Assembly (NCBI GenBank): GCA_003220345.1
Contig: QHSC01000087.1
Location: 76,497-140,496, forward strand
DNA length: 64,000 nt
Source: Candidatus Rokuibacteriota bacterium
GTDB lineage: Bacteria > Methylomirabilota > Methylomirabilia > Rokubacteriales > CSP1-6
Direction: 5' to 3'
Part shown: piece by piece, positions 1 to 8,725 of the stretch
Numbering within the stretch: position 1 is the first letter of the stretch
How the letters are laid out: each line of letters starts with the position of its first letter
The notes under the pieces: generated by a model
Database searches by the model: none
Seen by the model: only the letters and a program-made list of their open reading frames with translations
Told to the model about the DNA's origin: nothing
Translations under genes and position numbers: made by a program

Positions 1-1170
1 GGGGATGCCGCACACGCGCTCCACCATCTCCGGGGTGTAGCGACTGTAGTGACGCTTCAGGAGCTGAAAGACGCAGTTCGGATCCTGCAGGGTGAGGTCA
101 CGCTTCGGATTGCCCTCGGCGTCGAGCTGGTACTTCCACGAGGTCTTGTTGTACGTCTGGGCCACGTGCGGATCGGTGCCGCCCTGGCCCGTCTGCTCCA
201 GGCCCTCGAAGAGCCCGCCCAGATCCGTGGGCGTCTTGAAGGCGGGGTCGATGAGGAACGGAGCGTTGGTGTAGGAGACGACGTAGTCCTTGAAGTAGAG
301 GTTGTTCTGGATGGCGTAGCTCATCAGCCCGCCGAAGAAGGCGATGTTGGTGCCGGAGCGCAGGGGAACGTGGACGTCCGACACAGCGCTCGTGCGGGTG
401 AAGCGCGGGTCGACGTGGATCACCTTGGCCCCGCGCTCCTTGGCCTTCATCACCCACTGGAAGCCCACGGGGTGATTCTCGGCCATGTTGTTCGTGCACA
501 TGATGACGTCCGCGTGCTGGACGTCGATCAGGTTGGTCGTCATCGCCCCCCGCCCGAACGTGGTCCCCAGAGCTGGGACCGTGGCGGAGTGTCAGACTCG
601 AGCCTGATGCTCGTGGTAGACGATGCCGAAGGCGCGGTTGAACTTGGTGAGGAGGTAGCACTCCTCGTTGTCGATGCAGGCGGAGCCGAGGGAGGCGATG
701 GCCTCGAGCCGGTTGACGACGACGTCCTTGCCTTCCTTGTCCTTCTCCCGCTCGATGAAGTACTTCTCGCGGGTGTCGTAGTAGCGCTTGGCGATCTCGT
801 CGTACATCCACTCGATGGGCTTCTCTTCCCACTTCTCCGAGCCCGGCGCCCGGTAGAGCGCCTTGGTGGGTCGCAGCGGGTTGTTCGAGAGCTGTATGGT
901 CGCCGCGCCCTTGGGACAGAGCTTGCCCAGGGTGTGTGGAGTGTCCGGATGCCCTTCGATGTCGATGATGCTGTCGCCCTTGGAATACACGAGCTGATTG
1001 CAGCCGACCGAGCAATAGGGACAGACGCTCGTGTGAACCTTGGCTTCCTTGATCCTGAGCGTGGTCGCCGCGGCCTCGACGCGCTCGAGACCCAACGTCG
1101 CCACGCCGACGGCCGCGCCGACTCCGGCCGATCCCGCGTGCTTGAAGAACTCCCTGCGTGACAGGCTCAT
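1..1170 (-). CDS. fdnG: Formate dehydrogenase-N type alpha subunit, selenoprotein, 3' end cut by window edge
   Basis: Catalytic molybdenum/tungsten bis-MGD subunit that oxidises formate to CO2; the family acts on the outer face of the membrane with an iron-sulfur beta and a cytochrome b gamma subunit. The start at 1170 is preceded by a GAGGGAGG ribosome site. The N terminus has a Tat motif (SRREFFK, R5/R6), then a 4Fe-4S ligand set C50, C53, C57, C85. Codon 193 is TGA at 592-594, exactly where FdnG/FdoG have selenocysteine (HQARV-U-H), and the same frame continues without another stop to base 1, ending in a typical family segment (YSRYTPEMVE). Read as two proteins it would lose the active site, so Sec insertion is the only sensible reading. 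The remaining C-terminal two thirds and any fdnH/fdnI genes lie outside the window. Confidence 0.95.
562..580 (-). promoter_or_regulatory. Bacterial SECIS hairpin of the formate dehydrogenase
   Basis: Eleven bases after the UGA the mRNA can fold a 6-bp stem (GGTCCC paired with GGGACC) around the loop AGCTCTG. The loop starts 17 bases after the UGA and has G as its second base, which fits the published bacterial SECIS rule (apical loop 16-37 bases downstream, a G in the first two loop positions). It should recruit SelB with Sec-tRNA. The selABCD genes are not in this window. Confidence 0.75.
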
Positions 1171-1264
1171 GACCGAACCTCCCTCTTTGGAGCGGTCATT
1201 CTGGGTCTGCGCGCCGGCCCATCCTTGCAGTTCGGCCGGCCGTTCGTGCTGCGGAATTACGCGG

Positions 1265-1294
1265 ATTATGGGACCTCTCGGGAAGCCGTGTCAA
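1265..1294 (-). promoter_or_regulatory. Sigma-70-like promoter of the formate dehydrogenase gene
   Basis: On the minus strand TTGACA (1294-1289) is followed after 18 bases by CATAAT (1270-1265), a 6/6 and 5/6 match to the consensus boxes. The predicted start near 1258 leaves a leader of about 88 bases before the ATG at 1170. The leader contains GC-rich inverted repeats but no riboswitch that I recognise. Confidence 0.55.
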
Positions 1295-1324
1295 CATTAC
1301 CGACCCGGCGTGTAGCGCCCTGCG

Positions 1325-1642
1325 TCAGGGTGGACTTTCCCGGCCGAGGTGGGCCCTGTCCTTGATGTAGAGCTCGTATCGCTCCTCGACGAGAGCCAGG
1401 GCTTCGGCCACCTTGCCTCGCTCCAGCGCTTCGACAATGGCCCGCTGATGCCTGACCTCCATGATGGCGCCGCCCAGAACAGGATCGTAGTATCGACCAA
1501 GTTCCAGAAGTATTCTGCGTACTTGCGCCATATCTCCTAGATTCTCCTTGAGCTCACCGATGAGCACCAGCGCATGATCCTCTCGCTTGCGCTCCTTGAA
1601 GCCGCGGTTTCTGGGAGGCTCGTCAGCGGACATCGCGGCCAT
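1325..1642 (-). CDS. Short hypothetical protein resembling the C-terminal part of a GntR/FCD regulator
   Basis: A 105-residue frame whose last 65 residues (RRILLELGRYYDPVL, then RHQRAIVEALERGKVAEAL) look like the closing helices of an FCD ligand-binding domain. No winged-helix DNA-binding domain precedes it, so if the resemblance is real this is a remnant or a truncated regulator. The ATG at 1642 overlaps the end of truA by 20 bases; in-frame ATGs slightly downstream are alternatives. It is the last gene of the biosynthetic run on this strand. Function cannot be assigned and the FCD similarity is judged by eye. Confidence 0.45.
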   Translation of the reverse strand: MAAMSADEPPRNRGFKERKREDHALVLIGELKENLGDMAQVRRILLELGRYYDPVLGGAIMEVRHQRAIVEALERGKVAEALALVEERYELYIKDRAHLGRESPP

Positions 1643-2372
1643 AGAGAACGCGCAAGAGAATCAGACCGTGACCTGGAGCGGTCGGGCCCGAGCGGGTGCG
1701 GTCGCGAGCGGCGAGGAGCTCCGCCATCCAGGACGCAGATCGCGCGCCCCGTCCCACCTCGACCAGGCTGCCGACAATGTTGCGAACCATGTGGTGCAGG
1801 AAGGAATCCGCCGAGAGGAGAACGGCCAGATGCTCACCGCGACTCACGAGTCGCGCCGAGCGGATGGTGCAGGTCGGCGTCCGGCCCCGCCCCTGCGCGG
1901 CACAGAAGGCCGAGAAGTCGTGCTTGCCGCGCAGCAGTCGAAGCGCCCCGCTCATGGCCTGGGCATCGAGCGGGTAGCGCGGATGCCAGGCATGACGGCG
2001 CAGAAGGGGATGCGCGACCGCGCCCCGATCGATCAGATAAAGGTAGCGCTTGCCCAGGGCCCAGCGCCGCGCGTCGAAGCCAGGAGGCGCCTCGGAGACC
2101 GCGAGCACGCGGATGGCCTCGGGCAGCAGCGCATTAAGTCCGCGCGCCAGGCGATCAGGCGCCATCCGGGAGGCGGTGGCGAGGCTCGCCACCTGGGCGA
2201 AAGCGTGGACGCCCGCGTCGGTGCGGCTGGCCCCGGTGACCTTGACGGGCTCTCCGAGAATTCGCTCCGCGGCCGCCATCACGAGCCCTTGCACGGTGGG
2301 GCGGCCGGGCTGCACCTGCCAGCCCTGGAAGTCCGTGCCGTCGTACGCCAGGGTCAGGCGCAGGGCGCGCAA
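1623..2372 (-). CDS. truA: tRNA pseudouridine(38-40) synthase TruA
   Basis: Converts uridines 38-40 in the tRNA anticodon arm to pseudouridine. The catalytic aspartate sits in SRTDAGVHA (D52 from the chosen start); LAYDGTDFQGWQ at the N terminus and FLHHMVRNIVGSL in the C-terminal half are further family marks. I place the start at the TTG at 2372, 7 bases after the asd stop codon, because TruA proteins normally begin just before the LAYDG strand; the upstream ATG at 2444 would add 24 residues lying inside asd. The 249-residue product is a usual length. It is probably cotranscribed with asd. Confidence 0.9.
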   Translation of the reverse strand: MRALRLTLAYDGTDFQGWQVQPGRPTVQGLVMAAAERILGEPVKVTGASRTDAGVHAFAQVASLATASRMAPDRLARGLNALLPEAIRVLAVSEAPPGFDARRWALGKRYLYLIDRGAVAHPLLRRHAWHPRYPLDAQAMSGALRLLRGKHDFSAFCAAQGRGRTPTCTIRSARLVSRGEHLAVLLSADSFLHHMVRNIVGSLVEVGRGARSASWMAELLAARDRTRSGPTAPGHGLILLRVLYGRDVR

Positions 2373-2379
2373 GGCAGGC

Positions 2380-3310
2380 TCAGCGGATGAGGAGCTCGGC
2401 GATCTGAACCCCGTTGAGCGCGGCGCCCTTGCGGAGCTGGTCACCCACCACCCAGAAGTTCAGCGCATTGGCCCGGCTGAGATCCTGGCGGATGCGGCCG
2501 ACGTAGCAGTTGTCCTGACCCTCGACGAGCACGGGCATGGGATAGCGCTTCTGCGCGGGATCGTCCCAGAGGGTGAGCCCGGGGAAGCTCGAGAAGAGCT
2601 CGCGCGCCCGCTCTGGTCCCACCGGCACTTCCGTCTCCGCATTGACCGCCACCGAGTGCGCGGTGAACACGGGGACGCGCACCGTGGTGGGCGAGATGGG
2701 AAGGTCGGGAGCCTCGAGGATCTTCCGGACCTCGTGGACCAGCTTCATCTCTTCCCCCGTGTAGCCGCCCTCCACGAACTTGTCGATGTGAGGGATGACA
2801 TTGAACGCGATCTGGTGATCGAAGAAGCGCGGCGTGATGGATTCGCCACGGGCCCAGGCGAGTGTCTGCTCCCGCAGCTCGTCCACGCCGCCGACGCCCG
2901 CCCCCGACACGGCCTGGTAGCTGGTGGCGATCACGCGCGTGAGTCGGCCGGCGTCGTGGAGAGGCTTGAGCGGCATGACGGTGACAATGGTCGTGCAGTT
3001 GGGACAGGCCACGATACCCTGGTGACCGCGGAGGGCGTGGGCATTGACCTCTGGCACCACGAGGGGGACCGTGGCGTCCATCCGGAAGGCGCTGGACTTG
3101 TCGACCACGACCGCGCCCGCCTTGACCGCGTGCGGCGCGTACTCCCTGGACTGGGCCGAGCCCGCCGAGAAGAATGCGACGTCGACGCCCTTGAAGGCCT
3201 CGGGTCCTACCTTCTGCACTCGAATCGACTCGCCCTTGAAGGGGACGCTCTTGCCCACCGACCGCTCGGAGGCGAAGGCGCGGAGCTCCAATCGTTAGGC
3301 CTGTTGCCAT
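2380..3310 (-). CDS. asd: Aspartate-semialdehyde dehydrogenase, N-terminal coding region damaged
   Basis: Reduces aspartyl phosphate to aspartate semialdehyde with NADPH (lysine, threonine, methionine pathway). The catalytic cysteine lies in CPNCTTIV and the family segment SYQAVSGAG follows; the C terminus (DQLRKGAALNGVQIAELL) is intact. The N terminus is not: homologs start with a strand and a GATGxVG NADP-binding loop about 30 residues before ELRAFASERS. Here an ATG at 3310 begins plausibly (MATGL) but runs in another frame, and the in-frame sequence starts only at a TTG at 3291. The simplest reading is a deletion of roughly 80-90 bases near 3290-3300 that removed the nucleotide-binding loop and shifted frame. 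Because asd is usually essential, assembly error is a serious alternative. Confidence 0.85.
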
Positions 3311-3352
3311 GTCTTCACCGTTCCCTGTCCATATCGAGCCATCTATTTGTCT

Positions 3353-3377
3353 GCGGGGGCCTCGACATGGCCCCCGC
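3353..3377 (-). terminator. Strong hairpin between leuB and asd
   Basis: A perfect 9-bp stem (GCGGGGGCC with GGCCCCCGC) around a 7-base loop lies in the leuB-asd spacer. No U-run follows on either strand, so it is more likely an RNA-processing or pausing hairpin than an efficient intrinsic terminator. Confidence 0.45.
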
Positions 3378-3400
3378 ACTCCCCCCGTCCGCACTCAACG

Positions 3401-4489
3401 CTATGAGTAGGACTTCTCGACTTCGGCAGAGATGAGGTCGCCCATTTCCTTGGTGCCCACCAGGGTGGTTCCCGCGGCGTGGACGTCGCGGGTGCGGTGC
3501 CCCTGCTCGAGCACCCGGATCACCGCGGAGTCGATGCGATCGGCGTCCGCGCCCAGGCTCAGCGAGTAGCGGAGGAGCATGGCCGCGGAAAGGATGGCCG
3601 CGATGGGATTGGCGACTCCCTGCCCCGCGATATCGGGCGCGGTGCCGTGCACGGGCTCGTAGAGCCCCACGCGGCCCCCGATGCTTGCCGACGGGAGCAT
3701 GCCCATGGAGCCGGCCAGGATGGCCGCCTCGTCGGAGAGGATGTCGCCGAAGGTGTTCTCGGTGACGATGGTGTCGAAGTGCGTCGGCTTGTGGACGAGA
3801 GCCATGGCGCAGTTGTCCACGAGGACGTGCTCGAGGGCCACCTGCGGATAGTCCTTGCCCACGCGGGTGACCACCTCGCGCCAGAGCTGCGAGACCACAA
3901 GGACGTTGGCCTTGTCCACGGAAGCCAGTCGCTTCTTTCGCTTCATGGCGACGTCGAAGGCGGCCCGGGCCACTCGCTCCACCTCGCGCGAGGTGTAGGC
4001 CATGGTGTTCACGGCCCGGGCGCCGCCGTCGGCGAACTCCTCCCGGCCCCGCGGCTCGCCGAAGTAGAGCCCGCCCGTCAGCTCCCGGATGACCATGATG
4101 TCGGTGCCCTCGACCACCTCGCGCTTCAGGGGGGAGGCGTCCAGCAGCATGGGGAAGCACTTGGCCGGTCGCAGGTTGGCGAAGAGGTCGAGCTCCTTGC
4201 GAAGGCCCAGGAGTCCCCGCTCGGGCTTCTGCTCCTGCGGCAGAGCGTCCCACTTGGGTCCCCCGACCGCGCCGAAGAGGATGGCGTCGCTCTGCTCGCA
4301 CAGCCGGAGGGTGGAGGCGGGGAGCGGCTCGCCCGTGGCGTCGATGGCCGCCCCTCCGATGAGAGCGGCCTCGAACTCGAAGGAGGCGCCGGTGGCCCGG
4401 CCCACCACCTCGAGCACCTTGCGGGCTTCGGGCGTCACCTCCTGCCCGATGCCGTCGCCCCCGAGCAGCGCGATCTTGTGCGTCGTCAC
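3401..4489 (-). CDS. leuB: 3-isopropylmalate dehydrogenase
   Basis: NAD-dependent oxidative decarboxylation of 3-isopropylmalate in leucine synthesis (cytoplasmic). The 362-residue protein starts MTTHKIALLGGDGIGQEV and has the conserved RELTGGLYFGEPRG segment, a Tyr-containing MAYTSREVERVAR stretch and the adenine-binding region EPVHGTAPDIAGQGVANP, which distinguish LeuB from isocitrate dehydrogenase. Length is normal. It follows leuA but is separated from it by a 189-base spacer that contains a repeat element; leuC and leuD are not in the window. Confidence 0.95.
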   Translation of the reverse strand: MTTHKIALLGGDGIGQEVTPEARKVLEVVGRATGASFEFEAALIGGAAIDATGEPLPASTLRLCEQSDAILFGAVGGPKWDALPQEQKPERGLLGLRKELDLFANLRPAKCFPMLLDASPLKREVVEGTDIMVIRELTGGLYFGEPRGREEFADGGARAVNTMAYTSREVERVARAAFDVAMKRKKRLASVDKANVLVVSQLWREVVTRVGKDYPQVALEHVLVDNCAMALVHKPTHFDTIVTENTFGDILSDEAAILAGSMGMLPSASIGGRVGLYEPVHGTAPDIAGQGVANPIAAILSAAMLLRYSLSLGADADRIDSAVIRVLEQGHRTRDVHAAGTTLVGTKEMGDLISAEVEKSYS

Positions 4490-4508
4490 GACAGGTCCCC
4501 TGCCGGGG

Positions 4509-4667
4509 CGGCGAGAATGGTCCAGATGCGGAGCGGCGACGGCAGCGCTGCCCGAGGCGTACTCTCACTCAGCCCTCGCCTCGTGGCTTCGCCCCTCAGC
4601 TCGAAATGCCACGTGCGCTGAGGGCAGCCCTGACGGAGCCGACGAAGCAGATGGGCCATTCTCGCCG
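4509..4667. repeat. Intergenic inverted-repeat element, copy A
   Basis: The leuA-leuB spacer holds an element bounded by imperfect terminal inverted repeats: 4509-4530 (CGGCGAGAATGGTCCAGATG) and 4647-4667 (GCAGATGGGCCATTCTCGCC). The interior contains smaller palindromes, and on the minus strand the blocks TTCGAGCTGAG and CGAGGCGAGGGCTGAGT, both repeated at 34287-34416. A second full element with related ends lies at 41020-41263. No coding capacity is apparent. It looks like a small non-autonomous or REP-type repeat inserted within the operon. Confidence 0.7.
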
Positions 4668-4678
4668 TCCCTGGGACC

Positions 4679-6229
4679 CTAGGGCCCGATCTCCTTGACC
4701 TTCTGGCCTCCCGCCGGATGCACCAGGCGGTTGAGCGCGTTCACGTATGCTCGCGCGCTCGCCTCGATCACGTCAGTCGAGCTGCCTTTGCCCGGCACCA
4801 CGGTGCCGTCGAAGTCCACCCGGACCGACACCTCGCCGATGGCGTCCTTGCCGGAGGTGACGGCGCGCAGCTGATAGTCCTGGAGCCGACCCTTGAGCCC
4901 GGTGATGGCGTCGATGGCGTTCAGCACCGCGTCCACCGGCCCGTCGCCCACGCCCGAGTCCTGGAAGACCTCGGTGTCCTTCTTGAGACGCACCGTGGCC
5001 GAGGGGATGATGCCCGTCCCGCTGATCATGTGCAGGTAGTCGAGCGTGTACGTCTCGGGCACCTGGGCGATCTCGTCCTTGACGATGGAGATCAGGTCGT
5101 CGTCGAAGATCTCCTTCTTCTTGTCCGCGAGATCCTTGAACCGCTTGAAGGCCTTGCCGAGCTCGCCCTCGTCGAGATCGAAGCCGAGCTCTCTCAACCG
5201 CGCGGCGAGAGCGGCCCGGCCCGAGTGCTTGCCCATGACGAGCTTGTTGGCGGCCCGGCCGATGTCTTCCGGCTTCATGATCTCGTAGGTGAGCTTTTCC
5301 TTGAGCACGCCGTCCTGGTGGATGCCCGCCTCGTGGGCGAAGGCGTTCTCGCCCACGATGGCCTTGTTGGGCTGCACGTGCACGCCCGTAATGGAGGAGA
5401 GGAGGCGCGAGCTCTTGAAGATCTCCTCCGTGCGCACCTGGGTGTCGATCTCGAAGAAGTCCTTGCGCGTCTTGAGCGCCATCACGATCTCCTCGAGGGA
5501 GGCGTTGCCCGCCCGCTCCCCGATGCCGTTGATGGTGCACTCGATCTGCCGCGCCCCCGCCCGGATGGCCGCGAGGGAGTTGGCCACGGCCTGGCCCAGG
5601 TCGTTGTGACAGTGCACGGAGAGCACGGCCTTGCCGCTGTTCTTGACGTGCTCCCGGATCTTCATGATCCGGTTGAACCACTCCTCGGGAATGGCGTAGC
5701 CCACGGTGTCCGGGATGTTGATGGTGCGGGCCCCCGCGTCGATGACCGCCTCCAGCACCTCGCACATGTAGTCGAAGTCCGTGCGGGAGGCGTCCTCGGG
5801 CGAGAACTCCACGTCCTCGCAGTACGCCCTCGCGTGCTTGACCGCGTCGACGGCCGCCTTCAGGACCTCGGCCCGGCTCTTCCTGAGCTTGTACTTGAGG
5901 TGGATGTCCGAGGTGGCCACGAAGGTATGGATGCGGGAGCGCCTCGCGTACTTGACCGCCTCCCACGCCCGGTCGATGTCGGCGAGCCCCACCCGGCTGA
6001 GCCCGCAGATGATGGGCGCCCCCTCCAGGGTGCCCACCTGCTTGGCGACCTCGCGCACCGCCTCGAAATCCTCGTCCGAGGAGATGGGGAAGCCCGCCTC
6101 GATGACGTCGACGTTGAGGCGGGCGAGCTGCCGCGCCATCTCGAGCTTCTCCTGCGTGTTCATGGAAAACCCGGGGGCCTGCTCGCCGTCCCGGAGCGAC
6201 GTGTCGAAGATGATGATCCGGTCCATCAC
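4679..6229 (-). CDS. leuA: 2-isopropylmalate synthase
   Basis: Condenses 2-ketoisovalerate with acetyl-CoA, the first committed step of leucine synthesis. The 516-residue protein opens with the catalytic TIM barrel (IIFDTSLRDGEQAPG; the metal-binding HCHNDLGQAVANSL; NGIGERAGNASLEEIVM) and ends with the LeuA allosteric domain (about residues 370-516), so leucine feedback is expected. Start ATG at 6229 (a second ATG follows) is 15 bases after the pssA stop. Placement behind ilvBHC and psd/pssA matches a neighbourhood known from Geobacter-like bacteria. Confidence 0.96.
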   Translation of the reverse strand: MMDRIIIFDTSLRDGEQAPGFSMNTQEKLEMARQLARLNVDVIEAGFPISSDEDFEAVREVAKQVGTLEGAPIICGLSRVGLADIDRAWEAVKYARRSRIHTFVATSDIHLKYKLRKSRAEVLKAAVDAVKHARAYCEDVEFSPEDASRTDFDYMCEVLEAVIDAGARTINIPDTVGYAIPEEWFNRIMKIREHVKNSGKAVLSVHCHNDLGQAVANSLAAIRAGARQIECTINGIGERAGNASLEEIVMALKTRKDFFEIDTQVRTEEIFKSSRLLSSITGVHVQPNKAIVGENAFAHEAGIHQDGVLKEKLTYEIMKPEDIGRAANKLVMGKHSGRAALAARLRELGFDLDEGELGKAFKRFKDLADKKKEIFDDDLISIVKDEIAQVPETYTLDYLHMISGTGIIPSATVRLKKDTEVFQDSGVGDGPVDAVLNAIDAITGLKGRLQDYQLRAVTSGKDAIGEVSVRVDFDGTVVPGKGSSTDVIEASARAYVNALNRLVHPAGGQKVKEIGP

Positions 6230-6244
6230 GTATCCTCCATCGCG

Positions 6245-7060
6245 CTAGTGCGCGTCCCTGGTTCCCTTCTCGTTGACCATCGGCTGATCCAAGCGGCGGC
6301 GCACCCACACGGGGCGCGTGGGACCGCTCAGCAGGTACAGCGAGAACAGGATGAACAGGAACCACTGCGGATGCGTGGCCACGATGAGCACGCCCAGGAC
6401 CACGAGGACGAGCACCTGGGCGGGGCGGCGGCGCGCGAAGTCCACTTCCTTGAAGCTGTAGTAGCGGAAGGTCGAGACCATGAGGAGGGCGACCACCACC
6501 GTGCCCACGCTGATGGCGGCGGCCTGCCAGCGCCCGATCTCCGTCCCTTCCAGGAGCAGCGCGGTGGAGGCGACGATGCCCGCGGCGGCGGGGGTGGGCA
6601 GACCCACGAAGTAGCGGCGGTCCGTCACGCCCTGGTAGACGTTGAAGCGCGCGAGCCGGAGGGCGCCGCAGATGACGAAGAGAAAGGCCCCGAGCCAGGC
6701 CACGCGGCCGAATTGCTGGAGGGCGAGGGCATAGAGCATGAAGGCGGGCGCGACGCAGAAGGACACCACGTCCGCGAGGGAGTCGAACTCCACGCCGAAC
6801 TGGGTGGTGGTCCTGGTCAGCCGCGCGACCTTGCCGTCGAGGATGTCGAGGATCATCCCCACGAAGACGGCCACCGCCGCCTCGACGAAGCGGGCTTGCG
6901 CGGAGAGCACGATGGCGAGGAAGCCGCAGAAGAGGTTGCCCGTGGTGAGGAGGCTGGGAAGCAGGAAGATGCCCCGCCGCGGATGCTCGCGGAACTCCTG
7001 CCAGCGCCGGCGCCGCGGATGGCGCGCGCCGTCCCCGCTCTGATGCTGTCTCCGTCTCAC
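6245..7060 (-). CDS. pssA: CDP-diacylglycerol-serine O-phosphatidyltransferase
   Basis: Integral membrane enzyme that makes phosphatidylserine from CDP-diacylglycerol and serine. It carries the CDP-alcohol phosphotransferase signature (DGKVARLTR, eight residues later FDSLADVVSF) with the aspartates that bind metal and substrate, and several hydrophobic segments before and after it. The N-terminal 25 residues are basic and probably cytoplasmic. Its start overlaps the psd stop by 4 bases (7057-7060), so the two phosphatidylethanolamine-pathway enzymes are translationally coupled. Confidence 0.93.
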   Translation of the reverse strand: MRRRQHQSGDGARHPRRRRWQEFREHPRRGIFLLPSLLTTGNLFCGFLAIVLSAQARFVEAAVAVFVGMILDILDGKVARLTRTTTQFGVEFDSLADVVSFCVAPAFMLYALALQQFGRVAWLGAFLFVICGALRLARFNVYQGVTDRRYFVGLPTPAAAGIVASTALLLEGTEIGRWQAAAISVGTVVVALLMVSTFRYYSFKEVDFARRRPAQVLVLVVLGVLIVATHPQWFLFILFSLYLLSGPTRPVWVRRRLDQPMVNEKGTRDAH

Positions 7061-7683
7061 CGCAGCACTCCCATGATGGTCTCTCCGCCCCGCACCCTGT
7101 CCCCCACCCGTACTCTCAGCACAGCGCCTCGCGGAACGATGAGGTCCGTCCGCGAGCCGAACCGGATCAGCCCGTACCGCTCACCCGCCTGGAGCTTGTC
7201 CCCCGGCCGCACTCGGCACACGATGCGGCGGGCGAGCACCCCCGCGATCTGCCTCACCCCCACGCGCGCGCTGTCCCCCTCCAGGGCCACCGTGCAGCGC
7301 TCGTTCAGCTCCGAGGCCTCGTCCCGATACGCGGCCAGGAAGCGTCCCTCCGCGTACTGGACGTCTCGCACGAGCCCCGCCACGGGGGAGCGGTTCACGT
7401 GCACGTCGAGGGGCGACAGGAAGATGGACACCCGCGTCGCTCGCCCCACCCAGCCGTCGTCCACGTCCGCCACGCCCATCACGCGCCCGTCGGCGGGGGC
7501 GAGAACCGCTCCCGTCACCGCGGGCGGCGTCCGCTCGGGATCGCGGAAGAAGCCGAGGCACGCCAGCGCGAAGAGCGCGAGGGGGGCCGCCGCCCACCAC
7601 CACCCGATCCAACCCAGGATACACGCGGCCGCCGCGGCGGGGACGATAAAGCGCCAGCCTTCGACGGCGACGGGGAGGCGCAC
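7057..7683 (-). CDS. psd: Phosphatidylserine decarboxylase, short proenzyme type
   Basis: Decarboxylates phosphatidylserine to phosphatidylethanolamine. The 208-residue form is the compact type with one or two N-terminal hydrophobic segments (about residues 12-45). The self-cleavage site that creates the pyruvoyl cofactor is the Gly-Ser in RFGSRTDLIVP near the C terminus, replacing the LGST of the long enzymes. A conserved DVHVNRSPV stretch lies in the centre. It sits 15 bases after ilvC and overlaps pssA. Confidence 0.92.
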   Translation of the reverse strand: MRLPVAVEGWRFIVPAAAAACILGWIGWWWAAAPLALFALACLGFFRDPERTPPAVTGAVLAPADGRVMGVADVDDGWVGRATRVSIFLSPLDVHVNRSPVAGLVRDVQYAEGRFLAAYRDEASELNERCTVALEGDSARVGVRQIAGVLARRIVCRVRPGDKLQAGERYGLIRFGSRTDLIVPRGAVLRVRVGDRVRGGETIMGVLR

Positions 7684-7698
7684 GCGCTCGCCGTCCCG

Positions 7699-8703
7699 CT
7701 ACACCCGCGGGGGCTTGATCCAGGACATCATCTTGCGCAGCCGCGCGCCCACTTCCTCGATGGGATGCGCGGCGTCGCGGCGCCGCTGGGCGAGAAAGCC
7801 CGCGCGGTGCGCCTGATTCTCCAGCACCCATTCGCGCGCGAACTGGCCCGACTGGATCTCCCCGAGGATCTTCTTCATCTCGGCCTTGGTCTCCTCGCTG
7901 ATGATCCGCGGCCCCCGCGTGTAGTCGCCGTACTCGGCAGTGTCCGACACGGAGTAGCGCATGTAGGAGAGACCGCCCTGGTAGAAGAGATCCACGATCA
8001 GCTTCATCTCGTGCATGCACTCGAAGTAGGCGACCTCGGGCTGGTAGCCCGCGTCCACGAGCGTCTCGAAGGCGGCCTTGATCAGGTGTGAGACGCCGCC
8101 GCACAGGGTCGTCTGCTCGCCGAAGAGATCCGTCTCCGTCTCTTCCTTGAAGGTCGTCTCGATCACGCCGGCGCGCGTGCAGCCCACGCCCTTGCCATAG
8201 GCGAGGGCGGTGTCCCGCGCCTTGCCCGACACGTCCTGGTACACGGCCACGAGGGCAGGCACGCCCGGGCCCGCGGTGAAGAGATCGCGCATCACGTGAC
8301 CGGGCGCCTTGGGCGCGATCATCGACACGTCGACGTCGGGCGAGGGCACCACCTGGTTGAAGTGGATGTTGAAGCCGTGGGCGAACATCAAAGTCTTGCC
8401 CTTGCCGAGGGTGCCCTTGATGGACTCCTCGTAGATCTGCCGCTGGCTCTGGTCGGGCAGGAGGATCATGATGACGTCGGCGGCGGCGGCCGCGTCGTTC
8501 ACCGTCATCACCTTGAGCCCGTCCTTCTCCGCCCGGGGCCAGCTCGGCGAGCCCTTGTAGAGCCCGACCACCACGTCCTGGCCCGAGTCCTTGAGATTCA
8601 GGGCGTGCGCGTGCCCCTGGCTGCCGTAGCCGATGATGGCGATCTTCTTGCCCTTGAGCAGCCCGAGGTCCGAGTCCTGATCGTAGAAAATCTTCGCCGG
8701 CAT
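7699..8703 (-). CDS. ilvC: Ketol-acid reductoisomerase
   Basis: Isomerises and reduces acetolactate or acetohydroxybutyrate with NAD(P)H and Mg2+ in valine and isoleucine synthesis. The 334-residue class I (short) form has the dinucleotide motif [30 protein letters not shown], and the metal-binding C-terminal knot ([25 protein letters not shown]). Gap to ilvH is 22 bases and to psd 15 bases, so all belong to one transcript. Confidence 0.96.
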   Translation of the reverse strand: MPAKIFYDQDSDLGLLKGKKIAIIGYGSQGHAHALNLKDSGQDVVVGLYKGSPSWPRAEKDGLKVMTVNDAAAAADVIMILLPDQSQRQIYEESIKGTLGKGKTLMFAHGFNIHFNQVVPSPDVDVSMIAPKAPGHVMRDLFTAGPGVPALVAVYQDVSGKARDTALAYGKGVGCTRAGVIETTFKEETETDLFGEQTTLCGGVSHLIKAAFETLVDAGYQPEVAYFECMHEMKLIVDLFYQGGLSYMRYSVSDTAEYGDYTRGPRIISEETKAEMKKILGEIQSGQFAREWVLENQAHRAGFLAQRRRDAAHPIEEVGARLRKMMSWIKPPRV

Positions 8704-8725
8704 GACGTGTGCTCTCCTGTGATGG

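Noticed and set aside
4718-7816. A very long open frame on the plus strand (over 1000 codons) opposite leuA, pssA and psd
   Set aside because: It is antisense to three well-supported genes, its translation is low-complexity (Arg, Gly, His, Glu rich) without any recognisable domain, and such frames are expected opposite GC-rich genes.
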